Counted from the stretch's first letter, positions 49,604 through 59,544 are shown. The stretch: 64,000 bases of DNA from QHVT01 sp036399015 (GCA_036399015.1 DASWNW010000093.1:1-64000); one strand, 5' to 3'. Notes: generated from the sequence alone by a model not told the origin. A program made the numbers and translations.

Positions 49604-51036
49604 GCAATCTCGAAATCCAGGAAATCGCATCCCAGGAGTACAAGTACGGCTTCGTCACGGACATCGAGTCCGATACGGCGCCTCCCGGTCTGTCCGAGGA
49701 GATCATCCGCTTCATCTCGGCGAAGAAAGAGGAGCCGGAGTGGCTGCTCGACTTCCGCCTGAAATCGTTCCGCCACTGGCTGACGATGAAGGAGCCGACC
49801 TGGGCGAACGTGAGCTTCCCGCCGATCGACTACCAGGCCATCAGCTACTACTCGGCGCCGAAACAGAAGAAGAAGCTCGCGTCACTCGACGAGGTCGACC
49901 CGGAGCTGCGCGAGACGTTCAGCAAGCTGGGGATTTCGCTCGACGAGCAGAAACGCCTCAGCGGCGTGGCCGTCGACGCGGTGTTCGACTCCGTCTCCGT
50001 CGCCACGACGTTCCGCGGCGAGCTGGCGAAGCTCGGCATCATCTTCTGCTCGTTCTCCGAGGCCGTCCGCGAGCATCCGGAGCTGGTGAAGAAGTACCTC
50101 GGCTCGGTCGTGCCGTACACCGACAATTTCTACGCGACGTTGAACAGCGCCGTCTTCACGGACGGCTCGTTCTGCTACATCCCGAAGGGCGTCCGCTGCC
50201 CGATGGAGCTGTCGACCTACTTCCGCATCAACACGGCGAATACCGGGCAGTTCGAGCGGACGCTGATCGTGGCGGACGAGGGCTCGTACGTCAGCTACCT
50301 CGAGGGCTGCACCGCGCCGATGCGCGACGAGAACCAGTTGCACGCTGCGGTGGTGGAACTGGTGGCGCTCGACCGCGCCACGATCAAGTACTCCACGGTC
50401 CAGAACTGGTACCCGGGCGACAAGAACGGCAAGGGCGGCATCTACAACTTCGTCACCAAGCGCGGCAAGGCGTTCAAGGGCGCCAAGCTGTCGTGGACGC
50501 AGGTGGAGACCGGCTCGGCCATCACCTGGAAGTACCCGAGCTGCATCCTGCAGGGCGACGACTCGGTCGGCGAGTTCTACTCGGTCGCGCTGACGAACAA
50601 CTATCAGCAGGCCGACACCGGCACGAAGATGATCCACATCGGGAAGAACACCTCTTCCACGATCGTGTCGAAGGGGATCTCGGCCGGCCGCGGGCAGCAG
50701 ACCTATCGCGGTGAAGTGAAGATCATGAAGAACGCCGAGAACGCCCGCAATTACTCGCAGTGCGACTCGCTGCTGCTGGGCGACAAGTGCGGCGCGCACA
50801 CCTTCCCCTACATCGAGGTGCGCAACTCGACCGCGACGATGGAGCACGAGGCCTCGACGTCAAAAATCGGCGAGGACCAGCTCTTCTACGCGCAGCAGCG
50901 CGGCATCAGCGCCGAGGACGCGGTGTCGATGATCGTCAACGGCTTCTGCCGCGAGGTCTTCCGCGAGCTCCCGATGGAGTTCGCCGTGGAGGCGCAGAAG
51001 CTGTTGGGGGTGAGTCTCGAAGGGTCAGTTGGCTGA
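49600..51036 (+). CDS. sufB: Fe-S cluster assembly scaffold SufB
   Basis: Large scaffold subunit of SufBC2D. The 478-residue protein shows the family segments PEWLLDFRLKSFRHW, DGSFCYIPKGVRCPMELSTY, SYVSYLEGCTAPMRDENQLH, NWYPGDKNGKGGIYNFVTKR and SQCDSLLLGDKCGAHTFPY, including the functional Cys near the C-terminus. It is coupled to the regulator by an ATGA overlap, but separated from sufC by repeat element 7. Confidence 0.97.
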   Translation: MSNLEIQEIASQEYKYGFVTDIESDTAPPGLSEEIIRFISAKKEEPEWLLDFRLKSFRHWLTMKEPTWANVSFPPIDYQAISYYSAPKQKKKLASLDEVDPELRETFSKLGISLDEQKRLSGVAVDAVFDSVSVATTFRGELAKLGIIFCSFSEAVREHPELVKKYLGSVVPYTDNFYATLNSAVFTDGSFCYIPKGVRCPMELSTYFRINTANTGQFERTLIVADEGSYVSYLEGCTAPMRDENQLHAAVVELVALDRATIKYSTVQNWYPGDKNGKGGIYNFVTKRGKAFKGAKLSWTQVETGSAITWKYPSCILQGDDSVGEFYSVALTNNYQQADTGTKMIHIGKNTSSTIVSKGISAGRGQQTYRGEVKIMKNAENARNYSQCDSLLLGDKCGAHTFPYIEVRNSTATMEHEASTSKIGEDQLFYAQQRGISAEDAVSMIVNGFCREVFRELPMEFAVEAQKLLGVSLEGSVG

Positions 51037-51043
51037 CGGAATG

Positions 51044-51125
51044 GTGTCAGGTGTCAGGTGTCAGGTGTCCGGGGAGTGTGGCCCGGGCGAAACGCCGCAG
51101 ACACCCGACACCTGATACCCGACAC
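51044..51125. repeat. inverted heptamer-repeat element 7 (GTGTCAG x4 / CCGACAC-type x4)
   Basis: Left arm 51044-51071 is GTGTCAG three times then GTGTCCG. Right arm 51098-51125 is CAGACAC, CCGACAC, CTGATAC, CCGACAC. The spacer is 26 bases. It occupies nearly the whole 103-base gap between sufB and sufC, inside an otherwise overlapped operon. Confidence 0.9.
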
Positions 51126-51139
51126 CAGGAATCAAATAC

Positions 51140-51885
<746 letters not shown>

Positions 51886-51889
<4 letters not shown>

Positions 51890-53076
51890 CGGCCGTCGCT
51901 CTCGACCTGAGGGAGCGCGCGGCGGAGACGTTCGCGAAGCTCGGCTGGCCGACCACCCGGCTCGAGGAGTGGCGCTACACGAACCTCGCGCCGCTGCAGA
52001 AGGTCGCCTGGCGCACTGACGACTCCCCGCAGCCGATCGACAGCCCCGCCTCGCTGGCGGGACGGGCGGCTCTCGAGCTGGTGTTCGTGAATGGGCGCCT
52101 CGCTGGCACCACGGGGTCGGTGGCCGGAGCGGCCACCGCTCCACAGGACACGACGACCATCGCCGACTGGGAGCGCAACGCAATGGTCGCGCTCAACACC
52201 GCCAACGCGCAGGACGGGGCGCGGATCACCATCCCCGCCGGAACCGTGGTGGAAGGCTTCATCCACCTGCTGTTCATCGGCAAGGGAGACGAGATCTGGT
52301 CGCATCCGCGCAACGTGATCGTCGCCGGCGCGAACAGCCAGATCACGGTGGTGGAGACGTACGTCGGCTCCGGCGCCTACTTCACGAATGCGGTGACGGA
52401 GATCGTCGCGCACGAGGGTGCCGTCGTCGACCACTACAAGATCGAATGCGAGTCGGCCGCGGCGTACCACGTCGGGAACGTCTTCATCCGCCAGGAGCGG
52501 GCGGCGAACGTCACCTCGCGCACCTTCGCCATCGGCGGGCTGCTGGCGCGGAACGAGACGCACGTGGTGCTGAATGGCGAGGGAGCGAGCGTCGCGCTCG
52601 ACGGTCTCTTCGTCGGCACCGGCGCGCAGCACCTCGACAACCGCACCGTGATCGACCACGTGCAGCCGCACTGCGAGAGCGTCGAGCTGTACAAGGGCGT
52701 GCTGGACCAGCAGGCGCGCGGCGTCTTCGACGGACTGATCATCGTCCGGCCCGGCGCGGTGAAGACCGTGTCGCGGCAGACGAACCGGAACCTGTTGCTC
52801 TCCGAGACGGCGATCGTCGACTCGAAGCCGAACCTCGAGATCCACAACAACGACGTGAAGTGCAACCACGGCTCGACGATCGGGCAGATCGACGAGGAGG
52901 CGCTGTTCTACCTCCGCTCGCGCGGGATCGCCGAGGCGGAGGCGCGCGGCCTCCTGGTGTACGCGTTCGCCAGCGAGATCGCCGACCGCATTGCCGTCGA
53001 GCCGGTGCGCGAGCAGATCCGGCGCGCGATGTTCCGGTCCATGCCGGAGCGGCTGCCGGAGAGGAGAAGCCGATGA
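51886..53076 (+). CDS. sufD: Fe-S cluster assembly protein SufD
   Basis: SufB paralogue completing the scaffold. The 396-residue protein starts at a GTG overlapping the sufC stop (GTGA) and has the N-terminal WPTTRLEEWRYTNLAPL, the beta-helix body and the C-terminal CNHGSTIGQIDEEALFYLRS motif with the conserved His/Cys. A 7-bp GC hairpin (GGTGGCC-GGAGC-GGCCACC at 52119-52137) lies within the coding sequence. Confidence 0.96.
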
Positions 53077-54317
53077 GCGCCCTGGAGCAGGCCAGCACCA
53101 CCTACGACGTCGCCCGCATCCGCGAGGACTTTCCGATCCTGGGGCGGCAGGTCCGCGGCCGGCCGCTGGTCTACCTCGACAACGCGGCCACGACGCAGAA
53201 GCCGCGGCAGGTCATCGACCGGCTGGTGCGCTACTACACGGAAGAGAACTCGAACGTTCATCGCGGCGTGCACTACCTCTCCGAGCTGGCCACGATGGAG
53301 TACGAGAATGCGCGCGGCGTGGTGCAGCGCTTCATCCACGCGTCGAGCGAGAAGGAGATCGTCTTCACCCGCGGCACGACCGAGGCGATCAACCTGGTCA
53401 TGCAGACCTGGGGTCGCACGAACGTCGGCGCCGGTGACGAGATCCTGATCTCCGCCATCGAGCACCACTCGAACATCGTCCCCTGGCAGATGCTCGCGCA
53501 GGAGAAGGGGGCCACGGTCCGGGTCATCCCGGTGAACGACTCCGGCGAGCTGCTGGTGGAAGAGTACGAGCGGATGCTCAATCCACGCGTGAAGCTCGTC
53601 GCGATCGGTCACGCGTCGAACGCCCTCGGCACGATCAACCCGGTCCGGCGCATCGTGGCCGCGGCGCACGCGAACGGCTCGCTCGTTCTCGTCGACGGCG
53701 CGCAGGGTGCGCCCCACCTGCCGATCGACGTGCAGGACCTCGGCTGCGACTTCTACGCATTTTCCGGCCACAAGGTGTACGGCCCGACCGGCATCGGCGT
53801 GCTCTGGGGACGCGAGTCGCTGCTCGAGGAGATGCCGCCCTGGCAGGGCGGCGGCGACATGATCCTGTCGGTGTCGTACGAGCAGACGACGTACAACGCG
53901 CTGCCCTACAAGTTCGAGGCGGGAACGCCGAACATCGAGGGCGTGGTCGGCCTCGCCGCCGCGCTCGACTACGTCTCCTCCCACGGACTGGCGAACATCG
54001 CCGAGTACGAGCACGGGCTGCAGACGTACGCGACGAAGCGCCTTCTGGAGATCGACGGGATCCGCCTCATCGGTACCGCGCGGGAGAAGGCGGCGGTGGT
54101 CTCGTTCGTCCTCGAGGGCGTGCACCCGCACGACATCGGCACCATCCTCGACCAGGAAGGGGTCGCCATCCGCACCGGTCACCACTGCGCGCAGCCGCTG
54201 ATGCTGCGCTTCAACGTGCCGGCGACGGGGCGCGCCTCGTTCGGCCTGTACAACACGCGCGAGGAGGCCGACGCCCTCGTCGACGCGCTCCACAAAGTCA
54301 TCGAGGTCTTCCGCTAG
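53073..54317 (+). CDS. sufS: cysteine desulfurase SufS
   Basis: Group II desulfurase supplying persulfide sulfur. The 414-residue PLP enzyme has the internal aldimine Lys234 in SGHKVYGPTG, AIEHHSNIVPWQ, and the catalytic Cys372 in RTGHHCAQPLM. The ATG overlaps the sufD stop. It would pass sulfur to SufU, encoded two bases downstream. Confidence 0.97.
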   Translation: MSALEQASTTYDVARIREDFPILGRQVRGRPLVYLDNAATTQKPRQVIDRLVRYYTEENSNVHRGVHYLSELATMEYENARGVVQRFIHASSEKEIVFTRGTTEAINLVMQTWGRTNVGAGDEILISAIEHHSNIVPWQMLAQEKGATVRVIPVNDSGELLVEEYERMLNPRVKLVAIGHASNALGTINPVRRIVAAAHANGSLVLVDGAQGAPHLPIDVQDLGCDFYAFSGHKVYGPTGIGVLWGRESLLEEMPPWQGGGDMILSVSYEQTTYNALPYKFEAGTPNIEGVVGLAAALDYVSSHGLANIAEYEHGLQTYATKRLLEIDGIRLIGTAREKAAVVSFVLEGVHPHDIGTILDQEGVAIRTGHHCAQPLMLRFNVPATGRASFGLYNTREEADALVDALHKVIEVFR

Positions 54318-54319
54318 CA

Positions 54320-54769
54320 ATGTCCGATCTTCGCGAGCTGTATCAGCAGGTCATCCTCGACCACAACAAGAACCCCCGCAACTTCCACGAGCTGCCGGAC
54401 GCGACCTCGCGCGTGGACGGCTACAACCCGCTCTGCGGCGATCACTACACGGTCTACCTCAAGGTCGACGGCCAGACGATCGAGGAGGTCAGCTTCACCG
54501 GCAACGGCTGCGCGATCTCCAAGGCCTCGGCGTCGGTGATGAGCTCGACGGTGAAGGGGAAGTCGAAGGACGAGGCGGAGGAGCTGTTCGACACGTTTCA
54601 CAAGCTCGTCACCGGAGAGGCAGGCGGACCCAGCGCGGCAGATCTCGGCCGCCTCGCCGCGTTCTCGGGAGTGAGCGAGTTCCCCGCGCGCGTGAAGTGC
54701 GCGACGCTGGCGTGGCACACGCTCCGCAGCGCCCTCGAAGGGAAGCAGGACAAAGTTTCGACGGAGTAG
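54320..54769 (+). CDS. sufU: zinc-dependent sulfurtransferase SufU
   Basis: A 149-residue SufU that accepts persulfide from SufS. The three cysteines are in YNPLCGDHY, GNGCAISKASASVM and RVKCATLAWHTL; the insertion between the second and third Cys that marks SufU versus IscU is present. No SufE or SufA gene is in the operon. Confidence 0.95.
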   Translation: MSDLRELYQQVILDHNKNPRNFHELPDATSRVDGYNPLCGDHYTVYLKVDGQTIEEVSFTGNGCAISKASASVMSSTVKGKSKDEAEELFDTFHKLVTGEAGGPSAADLGRLAAFSGVSEFPARVKCATLAWHTLRSALEGKQDKVSTE

Positions 54770-54780
54770 CCGGGACAATA

Positions 54781-55329
54781 ATGAGAGAAGAAATCATCTT
54801 CAGCCGCAGCGCCGAAGCGATCATGATTCCGAGCGGGGAGAAGGTCCTGGTCCCGCAGGGAGCGCAGGCGACGATCACGCAGTCCCTCGGCGGGACGTAC
54901 ACCCTCATCACCGACCGCGGACTGATGGTTCGCGTCTCCGGCAAGGAAGTCGAGGCCATCGGCAAGACGCCCAACGACGTCGCCGAGGTCAACCTCGCGG
55001 AGCTCACGCCGGAGAAGCTCGAGGAGATGGTGTGGGAGGCGCTGAAGACCTGCTACGACCCCGAGATCCCGGTGAACATCGTCGACCTCGGCCTCGTCTA
55101 CCTCTGCGACCTCGAAGAGGCGGAAGGCGGCGGGAAGAACGTCCGCATCAAGATGACGCTCACCGCTCCCGGCTGCGGCATGGGGCCGGTGCTCGCGGGG
55201 GACGTGAAGTCGAAGATCGAGGCGATCCCCGGCGTGAAGAATGCCGAGGTGGAGGTCGTGTTCGATCCGGTGTGGGACCGGAGCATGATGTCCGAGGCGG
55301 CGCGCCTGCAGCTCGGCATGATGTGGTGA
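54781..55329 (+). CDS. sufT: Fe-S maturation factor SufT (MIP18/DUF59 family)
   Basis: A 182-residue protein: a short N-terminal beta domain followed by a DUF59 domain (about 80-182) with EALKTCYDPEIPVNIVDLGL and TAPGCGMGPVLAGD carrying the reactive Cys. SufT helps load clusters into target proteins under high demand. It closes the suf operon 11 bases after sufU. Confidence 0.93.
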   Translation: MREEIIFSRSAEAIMIPSGEKVLVPQGAQATITQSLGGTYTLITDRGLMVRVSGKEVEAIGKTPNDVAEVNLAELTPEKLEEMVWEALKTCYDPEIPVNIVDLGLVYLCDLEEAEGGGKNVRIKMTLTAPGCGMGPVLAGDVKSKIEAIPGVKNAEVEVVFDPVWDRSMMSEAARLQLGMMW

Positions 55330-55371
55330 CGTGCACGGTACAATCCGCCATCCTCTCCACGCGGAGCATGA

Positions 55372-55932
55372 ATGGCGTATTGCGCGTACTGTGGTAGCCA
55401 CGTCGCCCAGGTCTCGAACGTCCCGTGCGCGTCGTGCGGGAACCCGACCAACGGTGCGCCCGTGCCGCCCCGCCCGCCGGTGCGCGGCAGCTCGAATACC
55501 GTAGCCATCGCCGCCGGCGTCGTTGCAGCGCTGGTGGTGGTCGTGGTGATCGTCGGCATCTTCGCCGCGATCGCGATCCCGAACCTGCTCACGGCGATGC
55601 AGCGGTCGAGGCAGAAGCGCACCATGGCCGACATGCGCTTTGTCGCGACGACGCTCGAAGCGTACGCGCAGGAGAAGAAGCAGTGGCCGCAGGGCCACAG
55701 CGTGAGCGAGATCGCCGGCGAGCTCGGCCCGGTGCCGACCACCGATGCGTGGGGAACGCTGCTGGGATACGAGGCGCTGCCCGGCGGCGGCTACGTGATT
55801 GTGAGCGGCGGTGCCGACAAGCGGTTCGAGCGGGGGTCGCTCGCCGACTACGACGAGCGGACCACGACCCATTTCGACTGCGACATCGTCTTCGCCGACG
55901 GAGAGTTCGTGCAGTACCCGGGAGGAAACTGA
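55372..55932 (+). CDS. zinc-ribbon protein fused to a type IV pilin-like segment
   Basis: A 186-residue protein. Residues 1-25 form a zinc ribbon (CAYCG...CASCG), a Pro-rich linker follows, then a membrane helix and the pilin-like segment FAAIAIPNLLTAMQRSRQKR (about 63-82) with a downstream ADMRFVATTLEAYA helix and beta domain, as in type II secretion pseudopilins. There is no prepilin peptidase site (no G-F/M-T-x4-E), because the helix starts internally. The fused cytoplasmic ribbon suggests a membrane sensor rather than a pilus subunit. Confidence 0.82.
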   Translation: MAYCAYCGSHVAQVSNVPCASCGNPTNGAPVPPRPPVRGSSNTVAIAAGVVAALVVVVVIVGIFAAIAIPNLLTAMQRSRQKRTMADMRFVATTLEAYAQEKKQWPQGHSVSEIAGELGPVPTTDAWGTLLGYEALPGGGYVIVSGGADKRFERGSLADYDERTTTHFDCDIVFADGEFVQYPGGN

Positions 55933-55933
55933 C

Positions 55934-56254
55934 GTGTATTGCACGCATTGCGGCACCGAGCGGGCGGCTGGCGCCACCGTCTGCACGAACTGCGGCCAGC
56001 AGGCGCAGGTCTTTCCCGCCGTCCTGGCGCCGATTCCGAACTACCTGGTGCAGTCGATCCTCGTGACGATCTGCTGCTGCATGCCGTTCGGCATCGTGGC
56101 GCTGGTGTTCGCGGCGCAGGTGAACTCGAAGCTCGCCGCGGGCGACGTGGCGGGGGCGCAGGCGGCGTCGGCGAGCGCGCGCACGTGGTGCATCGTCACG
56201 GTCATCGCTGGTATCGTCACCGGCGCCGGAGCCGCGCTGTTGTCGCTTCTGTAG
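55934..56254 (+). CDS. zinc-ribbon CD225/dispanin-like membrane protein
   Basis: A 106-residue protein starting at GTG one base after the previous stop, with GGAGGAAAC upstream. The N-terminal ribbon is YCTHCGTERAAGATVCTNCG. Residues about 38-100 match the CD225 (interferon-induced transmembrane-like) pattern: PNYLVQSILVTICCCMPFGI, then FAAQVNSKLAAGD and a second helix. Bacterial members are common but unassigned. Confidence 0.88.
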   Translation: MYCTHCGTERAAGATVCTNCGQQAQVFPAVLAPIPNYLVQSILVTICCCMPFGIVALVFAAQVNSKLAAGDVAGAQAASASARTWCIVTVIAGIVTGAGAALLSLL

Positions 56255-56266
56255 GAGGAAGTGAAC

Positions 56267-56713
56267 TTGAACTGTCCGCACTGTGGAACTTCGAACTTCG
56301 ATAACGCCAGCATCTGCGCGAACTGCGGGCGCTCGCTCGCGGAGGCGCCGGCTCCGCCGCGCGTCGACGCGTACATCCCGCCCCCTCCGCCCCCTCCCCG
56401 CCCGTCGTTCGCTCCCGGCGGTCCGCCTCCCGCCGGGCCGACTCCGGGCGCTCCGATCCCGAACTATCTCGTGCAATCGATCCTGGTCACGTTCTGCTGC
56501 TGGCCGCTCGGGATCGTGGCGATCATCTTCGCGGCGCAGGTGAACTCGAGGCTCGCCGCGGGCGACGTGAACGGCGCCCTCGAGGCATCGAGGAAGGCGC
56601 GCCTCTTCTGCTGGATTGCCCTCGGACTCGGGCTGCTCGCGGTCGTGGTAGGGATGCTCATGAGTGGAGCCGCGTTCTTCAGTGCGTTACAAGACGCGGC
56701 TGCGAATCGGTAG
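56267..56713 (+). CDS. second zinc-ribbon CD225-like membrane protein with Pro-rich linker
   Basis: About 148 residues: ribbon CPHCG...CANCG, a Pro-rich linker (PPPPPPPRPSFAPGG), then the CD225 pattern PNYLVQSILVTFCCWPLGI and FAAQVNSRLAAGDVNGALEA. It is a paralogue of its upstream neighbour. A TTG at 56267 is taken as start because AGGAGG lies eight bases upstream; a GTG at 56261 would leave only two bases. Confidence 0.87.
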   Translation: MNCPHCGTSNFDNASICANCGRSLAEAPAPPRVDAYIPPPPPPPRPSFAPGGPPPAGPTPGAPIPNYLVQSILVTFCCWPLGIVAIIFAAQVNSRLAAGDVNGALEASRKARLFCWIALGLGLLAVVVGMLMSGAAFFSALQDAAANR

Positions 56714-57047
56714 CGCGGCCGCGCTGCTCGTCGTCGCCGCCGGCGTGTGGGTGCTGTTCACCTTCCCGCCGGCGTCGACGCCCTACTACCCGAAGTGCTC
56801 GTTCCGGTCGCTGACGGGGCTCGACTGCCCCGGGTGCGGCATCACGCGCGCGCTGCACCACCTGCTGCATGGAAGGGTCGAGGAGGCGTTCCTCCTCAAC
56901 CCGCTGCTCTTCGCGGTTGCGATCGCGGCCACCTGCGCGCTGCCGAGCATCGTGCGCGGGGAGCGGCCAGGCTTCCTCAGCAAACCGTGGTTCGGCTGGG
57001 GAAGCCTGGCTGTCGTGTGCGGCTGGTGGGTGGTGCGGAACCTCTGA
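56664..57047 (+). CDS. DUF2752 membrane protein
   Basis: A 127-residue protein with three hydrophobic segments and the DUF2752 signature CPGCGITRALHHLLHGR followed by NPLLF. The family is unassigned, often near secretion or membrane genes. It overlaps the preceding gene by 50 bases; a GTG at 56682 would shorten the overlap. Confidence 0.88.
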   Translation: MEPRSSVRYKTRLRIGSAAALLVVAAGVWVLFTFPPASTPYYPKCSFRSLTGLDCPGCGITRALHHLLHGRVEEAFLLNPLLFAVAIAATCALPSIVRGERPGFLSKPWFGWGSLAVVCGWWVVRNL

Positions 57048-57048
57048 C

Positions 57049-57399
57049 TCAGCGATGATCGCTGAAGAACGTCCACTGCCCGACCGGGCGCCCCTGCTGG
57101 AGCTGCTGCGCCTGCAGGTAGCCGTCCACGGCCATCACGATCGCGACGAGGCCGCTGCCGGCGCCGCAGGTCGGGATGGCGATGATGAACCAGGTGACGA
57201 TGGCGACGATGCCCTTGGTCTTTTGTCCAAGGATGATCGAGCCGACGCCCGCGAGGAACAGGTTCAGGATCAGGACGAGGATCGGGTCTTTGGGCGGCGT
57301 GGCCGGGTAGATGACGTCCCCCCCGCCCCCGCCCGCCGGCGGCGGAGTCGGAGGAGGAGGCGGCGGGGTGTAGGAGGAGCCTTGGTCGAAGTTGCTCAT
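57049..57399 (-). CDS. TM2-like small membrane protein with Pro-rich N-terminus
   Basis: A 116-residue protein. A Pro/Gly-rich cytosolic tail (residues 1-35) precedes two helices: PILVLILNLFLAGVGSIILG and GIVAIVTWFIIAIPTCGAG, the spacing of TM2-like proteins. The ATG overlaps the stop codon of the DUF4870 gene (TGATG). The last bases face the convergent DUF2752 gene with one base between them. Confidence 0.8.
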   Translation of the reverse strand: MSNFDQGSSYTPPPPPPTPPPAGGGGGDVIYPATPPKDPILVLILNLFLAGVGSIILGQKTKGIVAIVTWFIIAIPTCGAGSGLVAIVMAVDGYLQAQQLQQGRPVGQWTFFSDHR

Positions 57400-57848
57400 C
57401 AGATGTTGATGTTCTTTCCGAGGTCGCTGAGGACCGGGATGGTGAAGCGCTGACCGCCGACGCCCTTGATGATGGCGATGACGCGGATCACGAAGAAGCC
57501 GAGGCCGACGACGCAGCTCAGCGCGGAAACGACACAGCCGATGGCGCTCGGTGCGAACCAGGTCACGACCCAGGTGATGATCCACGCCAGGATCTCGGCG
57601 ATGGTGATGCCGAGGCCGTTCTTCGCGTGCCACTGGACTTCCGGATCATCCTTCTTGGTGATGAGCGGGATGAGGACGAGGATCCAGAGGTAGGACAGCA
57701 CGACCATGAGGGTGCGGTCCGAGCTCGCCGGGGCACCGTGCCCGGGACCTCCCCCATACGGCGGCGGAGGAGGCGGCGGCGTATACGACCCGCCTCCCGG
57801 CGGCGGAGGTGTTGCAGGGGGAACGGTGGGCGGGGGAATCTCGCTCAT
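57399..57848 (-). CDS. DUF4870 (Tic20-like) membrane protein
   Basis: A 149-residue protein: Pro-rich N-terminus (residues 1-40), then three helices with the DUF4870 hallmark VQWHAKNGLG after the first. An AAGGAG ribosome site lies seven bases before the ATG. It is the first gene of a two-gene unit with the TM2-like gene. Function unknown. Confidence 0.9.
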   Translation of the reverse strand: MSEIPPPTVPPATPPPPGGGSYTPPPPPPPYGGGPGHGAPASSDRTLMVVLSYLWILVLIPLITKKDDPEVQWHAKNGLGITIAEILAWIITWVVTWFAPSAIGCVVSALSCVVGLGFFVIRVIAIIKGVGGQRFTIPVLSDLGKNINI

Positions 57849-57881
57849 TTCATCTCCTTGCGTTCGTTGAGAAGCTCGAAA

Positions 57882-57887
57882 ATTCTA
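57882..57887 (-). promoter_or_regulatory. candidate -10 element of the DUF4870 gene
   Basis: TAGAAT on the minus strand, 33 bases before the ATG, leaving room for a leader with the AAGGAG ribosome site. It overlaps the stop codon region of the ABC exporter gene. Confidence 0.45.
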
Positions 57888-59540
57888 ATCGCTTTCTGCT
57901 GCGCGAGTTAGCCGATATTCGGCGGCGCGCATTGGTACCACCGCCAGGGCGGCCGACAGCGTGAGCGCAATCACGATCGGCAGCGCCGTCTCGGCCCAGC
58001 CGCGCGCGGCGGCGACGCCGAGCACGTCGTGCAGCAGGAAGCGCGTCAGCGGGCGGCCGAGCAGGATCATCATCGCACCGACGTACGCCATCGAGACCGC
58101 CATGTAGGCAAACCCGCCGAGGGAGAGCCCGACCTGCAGCGGGTTCTCGATCTGGAACTGCGGAGAGAGCGCCCCCATCCCCACCCCCAGGCTGACCAGC
58201 GTCACCGCCAGCACCGATGCGCCGATGAGCGTGAACGTCCACACCACTGCTCCCGCGTCGAGGAGAATGTTGGCGAAGGCGGTCAGCACGAGCGCGAGCA
58301 GCGTGAGCGGCGCGGCGTAGACGAACACCTTCACCCGCAGGAACTGCCGGTAGGAGACGGGCGCGGTCTGCACGATCCAGAACGCCTTCCCCTCCGCCGA
58401 CACCGATGGATAGGCGAAGCGGAGACAGATGGCGGCGATGACGAAGCCCGACATCCCGAGGTTCGCGTAAGCGACGACCGCGGCGCGCGTATCGCCTCCG
58501 AGCGGCAGCATCCGCAGGTTATAGAGGTAGACGAACAGCAGCGCCGCCATCAGGAAGACCTGCGACCACTGCGCGGCGTCGCGCGAGATGGTCCGCACCT
58601 CCTTCGCCAGCATCGCCCGCAGCGGTGGATCGGCGCGCGCGATGAGCCGGTCGAGCAGCCGCGTCGCCCGCGTGGCGCCGATCGCCACCGGGGCCATGCT
58701 CTCCCTCGCCCGGACGAACGCGATGAAGTACGAGGAGCGTGCGACAAGGAGAAACGCGGCGAAGAGCACCGCCGCCAGGATCACGATGCGCGGCGCGATC
58801 ACCGGCGGCTCCGGACGCGTCATCAGCTCGGCGACTGTCGATCCCGGATAGACGCTCATCGCCGGCAGCTCGATCGAACGCAGCACCTCGGCAGCATTTC
58901 CGGTGCGGATCTCGTCGAAGAGCCGCTCCGGTCTGCTCATCCGGAACGCGATCACCGTCACCGACAGCACGATCACCGCGAGCGTGGCCACGATCTGGTT
59001 CACCCGCCGCACCGGGAACCAGCGCACGAGCAGCAGGATCACCAGCGCCGCGAGCGACACCGGCATGGTGAGCAGGAGAGCGATGTTCGCGAGGATCACC
59101 ACGTCGAAGAGCGGCGGCCGCCCGTAATGGCGGGCGAACGACACCACCATCGGGATGAGAAAGAGGAACACCACCGCCGAGGCCTGGGCCAGCGTCTTCA
59201 GCCAGCGCGCCGTCGCTACCCGCAGCTTCGCGCGGGGGGCGGTGTGGTAGACGTCGAGGTCGAGGTCGGTGAAGAACGCGCCGATGGCGGCGGTCATCGA
59301 CGACGAGAAGAGGATCACGCTCGCGACCATGAAGATGAGCGAGAGGAGGTTGCGCAGCAGGCCGAGGGCGAAGAACGGCGTCTCCGCTTCCACCCGGGCG
59401 AGGGTGACGTAGACGCGCGCGAAGAGCGCGTAGTCGATCCAGAGGAAGCCCACCACGATCGCCACGACGATCACCGTGCGCGCGATGCTGGAGGCGTTCA
59501 GCGGGCGCAGGCGGGCCAGCGCGATACGGAGGGGCCACAT
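57885..59540 (-). CDS. ABC exporter membrane protein (PF16949-like)
   Basis: A 551-residue protein with 12 or more membrane helices and no ATPase motifs, resembling the putative ABC exporter family PF16949. The cytosolic stretch FTDLDLDVYHTAPRAKLRVA after helix 2-3 is typical for these permeases. It begins four bases after ddl ends. No ATPase gene is adjacent; the unlinked ATPase at 8685-9407 could serve. Substrate unknown. Confidence 0.8.
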   Translation of the reverse strand: MWPLRIALARLRPLNASSIARTVIVVAIVVGFLWIDYALFARVYVTLARVEAETPFFALGLLRNLLSLIFMVASVILFSSSMTAAIGAFFTDLDLDVYHTAPRAKLRVATARWLKTLAQASAVVFLFLIPMVVSFARHYGRPPLFDVVILANIALLLTMPVSLAALVILLLVRWFPVRRVNQIVATLAVIVLSVTVIAFRMSRPERLFDEIRTGNAAEVLRSIELPAMSVYPGSTVAELMTRPEPPVIAPRIVILAAVLFAAFLLVARSSYFIAFVRARESMAPVAIGATRATRLLDRLIARADPPLRAMLAKEVRTISRDAAQWSQVFLMAALLFVYLYNLRMLPLGGDTRAAVVAYANLGMSGFVIAAICLRFAYPSVSAEGKAFWIVQTAPVSYRQFLRVKVFVYAAPLTLLALVLTAFANILLDAGAVVWTFTLIGASVLAVTLVSLGVGMGALSPQFQIENPLQVGLSLGGFAYMAVSMAYVGAMMILLGRPLTRFLLHDVLGVAAARGWAETALPIVIALTLSAALAVVPMRAAEYRLTRAAESD

Positions 59541-59544
59541 GACG

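Noticed and set aside
52119..52142. GC hairpin inside sufD sharing CCGCTCCACA with the hairpin at 13061-13072
   Set aside because: The shared stretch is short, and the protein reads normally through it; one pair of matches is not enough to call a repeat family.
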